7,684 nucleotides of DNA from Bacteroidota bacterium (GTDB lineage Bacteria > Bacteroidota > Bacteroidia > NS11-12g > UBA955): NCBI GenBank assembly GCA_027488495.1, contig JAIYBO010000098.1, positions 1 through 7,684 on the forward strand, given 5' to 3'. The notes under the pieces are model-generated. The model was not told where the DNA came from. It was given only the letters and a program-made list of their open reading frames with translations, and made no database searches. Of the stretch, positions 1 through 6,007 are shown piece by piece; the first letter of the stretch is position 1, and every line of letters begins with the position of its first letter. A program made the position numbers and the translations under genes.

Positions 1-149
1 CACTCGCTAATTTCTCCTTTTTTGTAGGTCTTGTAAAGTTTATTTAGAGTCTTTTTGTTTTCAAAGTTGTCTTTTTTGCAACTAAAAAATCCAATTGACA
101 ATATCAATGTCATTGTAAAAATTGTCAAAAATTTAATCTGTTGTTTCAT
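1..149 (-). CDS. Putative lipoprotein, N-terminal part (runs off left edge)
   Basis: Reading the minus strand from the ATG at 149-147 gives 49 complete codons with no stop before the window edge, so only the N-terminus is visible. It begins MKQQIKFLTIFTMTLILSIG and continues FFSCKKDNFEN. This is a classic lipoprotein signal: a basic start, a hydrophobic stretch at about residues 7-22, and a lipobox FFSC with Cys24 as the predicted lipidated residue. The KKD that follows the Cys is very common in Bacteroidota lipoproteins. The visible mature part is Lys-rich and shows no recognisable domain. No Shine-Dalgarno sequence precedes the ATG; the leader is A-rich, as is usual in this phylum. A perfect 16-bp palindrome lies 30 bases upstream. 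The gene points away from the two large genes and is unlikely to share a transcript with them. Function unknown. The lipoprotein call is solid, but gene length and family cannot be judged. Confidence 0.8.
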   Translation of the reverse strand, partial: MKQQIKFLTIFTMTLILSIGFFSCKKDNFENKKTLNKLYKTYKKGEISE

Positions 150-178
150 CTTGTTGGTCTTTTTAAAACGCCCAATAA

Positions 179-194
179 TTCGTTTATAAACGAA
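179..194. repeat. Perfect 16-bp palindrome upstream of lipoprotein gene
   Basis: TTCGTTTATAAACGAA reads identically on both strands. It ends 30 bases before the lipoprotein start codon (149, minus strand), where a promoter or operator would be expected. The symmetry is seen directly. A role as a binding site for a dimeric regulator is inference only. It has no unpaired loop and no T-run, so it does not look like an intrinsic terminator. Confidence 0.55.
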
Positions 195-251
195 ACTAAT
201 TCATAAATACTTGAAAAGCAATAACTTTTTGAAAATCCGAAACTCATCTCT

Positions 252-265
252 AGAAACACGTTTCT
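252..265. repeat. Short inverted repeat (6-2-6)
   Basis: AGAAAC-AC-GTTTCT forms an inverted repeat with 6-base arms and a two-base centre. It lies between the small ORF's stop (326) and the lipoprotein gene. No T-tract follows on either strand, so terminator function is not supported. It may be chance in AT-rich DNA or a second operator-like site. Confidence 0.35.
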
Positions 266-325
266 CCAGCAGTAAATGAATTTATGGTTCTTATCAAATA
301 AATCTTTATACATCAAAGTACTGAT

Positions 326-493
326 TCACGACTTGAATACTTCAACAAACTGAAGTACCCCACCACCTTTCGTAGTTTTAATCAACAGTAAAACACCATT
401 GATAGTAAACGCGTTATCATAAGCTCCCCCTTGATTAACTAATTCCTCATTTTCTACCCAAACCAAAACGGGATTTCCACCCAAAAACGGCAT
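326..493 (-). CDS. Possible small hypothetical protein, 55 residues
   Basis: A minus-strand ORF runs from the ATG at 493-491 to a TGA at 328-326. The frame is also open upstream to a TTG at 523, which would add ten residues. I prefer the ATG because it follows an A-rich stretch (AAATATAAAA) typical of Bacteroidota translation starts. The product begins MPFLGGNPVLVWVENEE and ends LQFVEVFKS. It has no signal peptide, membrane segment or motif I recognise. Two points favour coding: its base composition is less AT-rich than the flanking non-coding DNA, and its codons give a natural residue mix (Gly, Val, Asn, Glu). Against it: the length is short enough to arise by chance, and there is no recognised family. 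It is divergent from the large gene at 568 and could instead be the remnant of a longer decayed gene. Confidence 0.4.
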   Translation of the reverse strand: MPFLGGNPVLVWVENEELVNQGGAYDNAFTINGVLLLIKTTKGGGVLQFVEVFKS

Positions 494-567
494 TTTTATA
501 TTTAATTTATTAAATTCGTACAACTTCGGTTATAGAAAATCTGTCTATCGCTCGTAACGAATTAAAA
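494..567. promoter_or_regulatory. Putative promoter/leader region of the large secreted-protein gene
   Basis: This AT-rich interval separates the start of the small minus-strand ORF from the ATG at 568, so a promoter for the large gene should lie here or just upstream. TAAATTCG at 511-518 differs by one base from the Bacteroidota -7 consensus TAnnTTTG, but there is no clear TTG at the expected -33 distance, so this is tentative. No Shine-Dalgarno sequence precedes the start; the codon follows ATTAAAA. A short symmetric site, TCGT-A-ACGA, sits at 552-560 directly before the start codon. Confidence 0.3.
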
Positions 568-3500
568 ATGATGAGAGTCTTGAGCTTCATATTGACCTTT
601 TTCGCCATCATCGCGAATATCAATACGCTCAATGCTCAATCAGATTTTAGTGCCTCCAATCGCAAAGGTTGTGCACCCCTAACCGTTCAATTTTCCGATC
701 TCTCCACAGGTTCTATCGTTTCCTGGTCCTGGGACCTAGGCAATGGAAACCTCAGTAATCTCAAAAACCCGTCTGCCAGTTACACTACACCGGGGAAATA
801 CACCGTGAAACTAACGGTCACCGACGCGTCCGGAAACAAATTCTCCGCCACCAAAACGCAATTTGTCGTCGCCTTCAAATCACCCACCGCCGATTTCTCC
901 GGTAGTCCAAGAACCATTTGTCAAGGCGAATCAGTGAACTTCTCAGACAAATCCACCCCCGGTGATACCACCATCACCAAGTATACTTGGGACATGAACG
1001 ATGGAACCGTAATTACCGGATCAGCCAACCCAACACACTCTTTTAAAAGTGCCGGCACGTTTCCCATTTCTTATTCTGTGCAAGACGCCAATGGTTGTGT
1101 TTCTAAAACCGTTAAACCCGCCTACATCCTTGTAAATCCGAAGCCCACAGCCGATTTCACCACTGATTTTGGTATCGATTGCAAAGCACCATCCATTATC
1201 ACCTTTACCGATAGGAGCAAAGGCAAAGGCCTAACCGGCAAATGGTCGTTCGGCGATGGCAATGAAAAAACCCTTACAGCGGGCACAAGCATCAGTCATC
1301 AATATAACTATCTAGGGAAATACAACGTAAAACTCGTTGTGAAAGACTCTAACGGATGCATGGATTCCGTCATCAGAAATGCAGCAGTAATACTAGAACC
1401 TTTCACGGCCAACTTTACTTCAGACAAACAAGCATTCTGCGGCAGCGGTACCGTAAACTTCACCAATACCAGCTCGCCACAAACCGGCGTTAACTCATCA
1501 TGGGACTTTGGCGATGGCACAACATCTAATCGCGCATTCCCAACCAAAACCTACAACCAACCGGGCAAATACACCGTTACATTAACCATTCAATCGATGT
1601 TTCGAAATTGCTCGGCAACGATTACCAAAAAGCAACACATCACCATTCACCCATCGCCAAAAGGAAAAATACACCTGAGTGATTCCGCCCCATGTAAAGT
1701 GCCTTTTACCGTTTATGCCACCTACATCGATACGGCTGGCTATAAAAACATTACTTGGCGCGTATCCACCAACAACGGCAAAAACCGCATTCTAGGAAGT
1801 AATAACCCCATGCGAATCGATGGCAACAACTATGGGCGATACCTAATTTCTGCCGTGGTAGAAAATAAAGAAGGCTGCATAGACACCATTGAATTTCGAT
1901 ACCTAGAGCCAGTCCTCATCAATGTGAAAGTGGAAGGCCGACGATGGGGTTGCGCGCCTCTGAAAGCATCCGTAAAAGCAAACATCCATTCCAATCACAC
2001 CATAAAATCCGTGGTATGGGAATTTCACGATGGCGATATTAGAACAGAGCTTGAAGTCGAAAAAATCTTTCCTGATACCGGTGTTTTTGATGCCAAAATA
2101 ACCGTTTGTGCCACAAAAAATTGCTGTGTGGTCACGCCCTTTAAAGTCCATGTTGGTATGAAAGTAAACCCAGCCTTCTACACCAAACCAAATGGCGAAA
2201 TCTGTAACAATACAGACAAAATACTATTCCTCAACGCAACACAACACCCCGGCTTTGTCATTGATAGCTTTATTTGGGATTTCGACGAAACAGACGGAAT
2301 TCAAAAGACCTTATTTACTCCGCCTTGGTCGGTAAGTAAAAAACCCTACGAGAAAACAGACATTTGGCATCGGTACGATAGAGATACAGGTTGGGTGAGC
2401 CCAAGTTTATATGCTTATCACCATGGGTGTGAGTCCTTGATAACAAATCGTGACTCCATCAAAATCAAAGCCGCCTTCGCCAAAATTGGGTATTTTATCA
2501 ATATGTGCGATTCCAATGCATTAATGCTGTTTAACAAATCCAATTTGTACACGCGTTTTGAGTGGATCATCGACAATATAAAGTACACAACAGATACGGT
2601 TACACTATCGGCCAAATCTACCCACAATGTAAAACTGAGAATTTGGGACGATTCTACCGGCTGCGCAGATACCACGGTGTGGATGTTTCTGCCCGATCTC
2701 TATACTCTCCCTAGCATCGAAGAATTGGGATCCGATCTATGCGAACCAGGATATGTTCGACTTCGTGTTCAAAACGGACCAAAAGACAATGAATGGGTGG
2801 TGAACGGTCAAGTGTTTGCAAAAAACCGAAACTATGTAGAAATTCCTTTCGATACTGCTGGGGTTTATATTATTGAATATCGCTCACCGTTCGGAAAATT
2901 CTGCGATGGCATACAACTGCGCAGATACGATGTGGGGGAAACTGGTTTGCGCGGGTCGCTTACGCGTTCGCCGGGTTGCTTACCCATTTCTCTAGAGCTT
3001 TACGATTCTTCTTACTCGCCCAGAAAGAAACATGTTTGGGTCTTAAGCACAGGAGATACCATTCCCATTACATCAGCTCTCACAAAATACATCGTTAAAA
3101 ACGCCAACGCAGATACCGTCTGGGCAATCCTAAAATCGAGCGCTACCAAACAGTCTTGTATGCCAACCGCCCGGTTACCCATCGCGATCAGTGGGCCAAT
3201 TTTTTCTTACCGAGAATTGTGGGAACACAACTGCGATAAGAGTTTGTTCCAAGGTTTTGCAACCCCTTCCCAAACACTAAAATATAGAATCAACTGGGAA
3301 ATGGGAGATGGCACCACTTATTCCACGCAGTTTGTTCGTCACGGTTTTAAAGATTCTGGCACTTACAAAGTAAAGGTTACAATTACAGATTCTTCGGGCT
3401 GTACCGCTGAAGAAGTTCGCAATGTTTACTTCCCAGGTAGCCGACTAAAATTGCGGGTAGCCTATAACATAATTGGTAGCAAATGTGCGCCCATGTTGGT

Positions 3501-5865
3501 TCAATTTAGAGACTCTAGCAGCACGTCTAACGTGAAAATCGTTAGCTGGAATTGGAATTTTGGCGATGGTACCTCCAGTATATTGAAAAACCCGCAGCAC
3601 CAATATTTAAAGCCCGGCAAATATTCAATTACACTCACAATCAAAGATTCTTTGGGCTGCTCCGAATCACGAAAGTTCTTAGATCTAATTTTGGTTCCAG
3701 GTCCAGACGGACAGTTTACCTTTTCCCCCAAAATGGGTTGCCTTCCCCTTACAGTGGATTTCACCCACACAACATCGGGCTCCATTGCACAGAAAGAATG
3801 GGACATGGGCGACGGGGTAGTGAAAACCGGAAACGTATCCAAATACACCTACCAAAATCCAGGTAAGTATATCCCTTCACTGATTCTTAAAGACTCTTTC
3901 GGATGCACAAAGGCCATTCAATCGCCAGACACCATCGTGGTTTATGGATTGCCCAAAGTACAAATTCAGCAAAATGGTTTATGCTTGAAGGACTCAATAG
4001 AACTGCGTGCTGGAGCCATATTGAATTCCCCGAGCTTAGACAATGTAACCTGGTTGATTGAAGGAAAACAATACGCCGGGTTTGATGTGAAGGTAAAATT
4101 GGCCAAAAAGAATCCGCTCGTAAGGGTTTGGGCCCAAAGCAAAGAAGGTTGTGTAGATAGTTTTAATCGCAACCTGAAACTTTACGGTGGCAAAATAGCC
4201 ATGCAACCCTATGATTCCATTGTGTGTTTGGGAAGCAATTGGAAAGGAGAAGCATCCTACATCTCCGACACAACCATAGTAAAACAAGGATGGTATTTGG
4301 ATAATTCCTACCAAACCAATGCCTTGAAATTCCAGTTTGTCCCCCCCGGCTCCAACATTTATTTACTACAATTCAAAACCACTGATGCCATCGGTTGTCA
4401 AGATTCTTTGAATGCCCCCATCCGCGTTTTAGTTGGTGATACCGTTAGCCCAACAGCCCCAATATGGAGAAGGGTGAGCGTTACAGGCGACAAAAGTCAC
4501 GAATTGGTATGGGGCAAAAACAACAGTTTTGATTTTAAGCGATACCGCGTTTGGGTTGATCGGGGAGCAGGTTTTCAATCACTCACAGACAAGTCATTAC
4601 TAAACGATACCATCGCCAATGTGAACGATGCAAATAGTTTGGTTCGAAGCGATTGTTATAAAGTTTCAACAGAAAATTTATGTGGATTTACCCAAAATTT
4701 GGCCGATTTGAAACCCCATTGTACCATCGAATTGAAAGGCAAACCGCTGGTGAATGCTTCACAATTGAATTGGTCCCCCTACGTGGGTTGGCCCGTTGAT
4801 TTTTATACCGTTTATCGACAAAAAAGCACTGCGGTTTGGGATTCCATTGGAAGAGTGAATGGATCTGAACTAACCTTCATTGACACCTCGATCATTTGCT
4901 ATACTACACACGTTTATCGCGTAAAAGCCAAGGAAATCAATGGTTTGGGAGAATTTAGTTTCAGCGACACCTGTCATGTGAAGCCCATCTACATGAACAC
5001 TGTGAATCCACCAACCATGCGAAGGGCCACGGTAATCAATGATGATTATGTACGAGTAGATTGGGAGAAACCCGCAACAAACCGGTTCCCGTTGGTAAAC
5101 TATGTAATAAAAGGAGAACAAATGAGTTCGCCGCTCGGAAATCCATCTTCAGCATCTATTTGGCGATTACCGGCTTCGGAAGACTCTCTGGTTTTAAAGC
5201 ACCAACAAGTTGATGTTGACCGTTTGAGTTATCGCTACAAAGTGTTGGGCATCGATGCCTGTGGCGATAGTTCTGCATGGACGGCAATCTCGCAATCCAT
5301 GGTGTTAACCACATCGTTAAACAAAGATTACAATCCAGTATTGCAATGGAATAAATACCAAAAATGGCCGGATGGCGTGAGGGAATATTTGGTTGAGAGA
5401 AACATGGGCGAGGGTTTCAAAGTAATTGCCGTTTTATCAGCCAATGAAACAATGCACACCGATGCTTTGAATAGTTTAAACTGCATTCCCATGTTGGAGT
5501 ATCGAATCACCGCAAATCGGAATCGACAAATACCATCAGACAGTACATGGATGCATTTATCTACAAGTAACGTGAGTCAGCCAGTCACAGAAACCAAGAT
5601 TTTTGTGCCGAATGCCTTTACTCCCAACAGCAACCGGTTAAATGAGACTTTCCAACCAGAAGGTATCTATATCGCCAGTTACACCTTGAAAATATTTAAC
5701 ATTTGGGGAGAGGCCGTTTTCAGCGAACACGGATGTTCACCAAAATGGGATGGAAATTACATGGGAAAACAAGCACCACAGGGCGTTTATGCCTATCTCA
5801 TTTTAGCGAAGGGCGTTGATGGCAAGATGTATTACTTCAACGGCGACGTTACCCTGCTCCGTTAA
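568..5865 (+). CDS. Giant secreted PKD/Ig-like and FN3 repeat protein with T9SS type B sorting domain
   Basis: A 1765-residue exported, probably cell-surface or released, adhesin-like protein. Residues 1-23 are a signal peptide (MMRVLSFILTFFAIIANINT, then LNA before Gln24). ATG 568 is chosen, but the next codon is also ATG and could serve. Residues 25-1290 hold about fifteen Ig-fold modules of roughly 84 residues. Modules 1-4 (cores at W55, W141, W226, W312) and 11-13 (W910, W996, W1078) carry a PKD WxxGDG-type loop, as in WDFGDG, and mostly end in PGKY...DSxGC. The others are degenerate but keep the core Trp and a Cys pair. Residues 1292-1670 hold four FN3-like modules. Residues 1678-1765 are the type B T9SS sorting domain: FVPNAFTPN, IFNIWGEAVF (1709-1718), WDG (1727-1729), GVYAY (1739-1743) and the final GDVTLLR. 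By family knowledge, such proteins pass Sec, then cross the outer membrane through T9SS, where the C-terminal domain is removed or used for anchoring. No enzyme motif is visible. Its ligand is unknown; binding or structural roles are inference. Confidence 0.97.
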   Translation: MMRVLSFILTFFAIIANINTLNAQSDFSASNRKGCAPLTVQFSDLSTGSIVSWSWDLGNGNLSNLKNPSASYTTPGKYTVKLTVTDASGNKFSATKTQFVVAFKSPTADFSGSPRTICQGESVNFSDKSTPGDTTITKYTWDMNDGTVITGSANPTHSFKSAGTFPISYSVQDANGCVSKTVKPAYILVNPKPTADFTTDFGIDCKAPSIITFTDRSKGKGLTGKWSFGDGNEKTLTAGTSISHQYNYLGKYNVKLVVKDSNGCMDSVIRNAAVILEPFTANFTSDKQAFCGSGTVNFTNTSSPQTGVNSSWDFGDGTTSNRAFPTKTYNQPGKYTVTLTIQSMFRNCSATITKKQHITIHPSPKGKIHLSDSAPCKVPFTVYATYIDTAGYKNITWRVSTNNGKNRILGSNNPMRIDGNNYGRYLISAVVENKEGCIDTIEFRYLEPVLINVKVEGRRWGCAPLKASVKANIHSNHTIKSVVWEFHDGDIRTELEVEKIFPDTGVFDAKITVCATKNCCVVTPFKVHVGMKVNPAFYTKPNGEICNNTDKILFLNATQHPGFVIDSFIWDFDETDGIQKTLFTPPWSVSKKPYEKTDIWHRYDRDTGWVSPSLYAYHHGCESLITNRDSIKIKAAFAKIGYFINMCDSNALMLFNKSNLYTRFEWIIDNIKYTTDTVTLSAKSTHNVKLRIWDDSTGCADTTVWMFLPDLYTLPSIEELGSDLCEPGYVRLRVQNGPKDNEWVVNGQVFAKNRNYVEIPFDTAGVYIIEYRSPFGKFCDGIQLRRYDVGETGLRGSLTRSPGCLPISLELYDSSYSPRKKHVWVLSTGDTIPITSALTKYIVKNANADTVWAILKSSATKQSCMPTARLPIAISGPIFSYRELWEHNCDKSLFQGFATPSQTLKYRINWEMGDGTTYSTQFVRHGFKDSGTYKVKVTITDSSGCTAEEVRNVYFPGSRLKLRVAYNIIGSKCAPMLVQFRDSSSTSNVKIVSWNWNFGDGTSSILKNPQHQYLKPGKYSITLTIKDSLGCSESRKFLDLILVPGPDGQFTFSPKMGCLPLTVDFTHTTSGSIAQKEWDMGDGVVKTGNVSKYTYQNPGKYIPSLILKDSFGCTKAIQSPDTIVVYGLPKVQIQQNGLCLKDSIELRAGAILNSPSLDNVTWLIEGKQYAGFDVKVKLAKKNPLVRVWAQSKEGCVDSFNRNLKLYGGKIAMQPYDSIVCLGSNWKGEASYISDTTIVKQGWYLDNSYQTNALKFQFVPPGSNIYLLQFKTTDAIGCQDSLNAPIRVLVGDTVSPTAPIWRRVSVTGDKSHELVWGKNNSFDFKRYRVWVDRGAGFQSLTDKSLLNDTIANVNDANSLVRSDCYKVSTENLCGFTQNLADLKPHCTIELKGKPLVNASQLNWSPYVGWPVDFYTVYRQKSTAVWDSIGRVNGSELTFIDTSIICYTTHVYRVKAKEINGLGEFSFSDTCHVKPIYMNTVNPPTMRRATVINDDYVRVDWEKPATNRFPLVNYVIKGEQMSSPLGNPSSASIWRLPASEDSLVLKHQQVDVDRLSYRYKVLGIDACGDSSAWTAISQSMVLTTSLNKDYNPVLQWNKYQKWPDGVREYLVERNMGEGFKVIAVLSANETMHTDALNSLNCIPMLEYRITANRNRQIPSDSTWMHLSTSNVSQPVTETKIFVPNAFTPNSNRLNETFQPEGIYIASYTLKIFNIWGEAVFSEHGCSPKWDGNYMGKQAPQGVYAYLILAKGVDGKMYYFNGDVTLLR
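640..4437 (+). repeat. Fifteen tandem Ig-fold (PKD/PKD-like) modules, protein-level repeat
   Basis: Within the large protein, the first Cys of successive modules falls at residues 35, 118, 205, 291, 376, 462, 546, 647, 725, 804, 889, 973, 1058, 1139 and 1220, a step of 78-101 and usually 81-87. From module 2 onward each is followed by a second Cys, generally in a Gly-Cys turn: 177, 264, 348, 437, 519/520, 621, 699, 779, 864, 945, 1031, 1113, 1195, 1277. Each module also has a Trp between the two. The repeats are similar in protein but not identical in DNA, so they are old duplications and not a recent expansion. PKD assignment of the degenerate modules (5, 8-10, 14, 15) rests on this pattern and is less certain than for 1-4 and 11-13. 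Confidence 0.75.
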
Positions 5866-6007
5866 GGATCGATTGATTCAGTCTCCCAATGCTTTAAATG
5901 AAATAAGCGTAACATTGATCGTCACTGGAACTTCTTGTAATCGGCATCACAACCATTCCATACAACGCATCCTGCCGCACAAGCGTCTATCACACCACAT
6001 CACAGTT
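5866..6007 (+). other. Intergenic spacer and leader of the second secreted-protein gene
   Basis: A spacer of 142 bases follows the TAA at 5863-5865. There is no strong hairpin with a T-run; the best stem is four pairs at 5891-5908 (GCTT...AAGC). Transcription could therefore continue into the next gene. The last 65 bases are C/A-rich (25 C against 8 G), contain CATCACA twice and TATCACA once, and have no Shine-Dalgarno sequence. The reading frame of the next gene has no stop anywhere in this spacer. Confidence 0.45.

Larger units (their letters stand above)
150..325. other. AT-rich gene-free stretch with two small palindromes
   Basis: This is non-coding sequence between the lipoprotein start and the end of the small minus-strand ORF. 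It is clearly more AT-rich than the large genes. Beyond the two palindromes listed separately there is only a weak hairpin at 214-229 (AAAAG, six-base loop, CTTTT), too weak and AT-only to call a terminator. It probably contains the promoter of the lipoprotein gene, but I could not find a convincing TTG / TAnnTTTG pair (the Bacteroidota promoter consensus) on the minus strand. Confidence 0.5.

Noticed and set aside
214..229. Hairpin AAAAG-CAATAA-CTTTT with a following T, considered as a terminator
   Set aside because: The stem is five pairs, four of them A-T, with a six-base loop and one G-C pair. It is too weak, and similar structures are expected in AT-rich DNA.
3552..3866. 104-codon plus-strand ORF inside the large gene, and a 115-codon minus-strand ORF at 3501-3848
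   Set aside because: Both lie wholly within a well-supported PKD-coding frame, have no domain or start context, and look like shadows of biased codon use.
640..4437. Repeated GGCGATGG words considered as a DNA repeat array or CRISPR-like structure
   Set aside because: They encode the GDG loop of PKD modules, are not identical over longer stretches, and have module-length spacing explained by the protein.
5891..5908. GCTT...AAGC hairpin after the large gene, considered as a terminator
   Set aside because: Only four pairs with a ten-base loop and no T-run after it.
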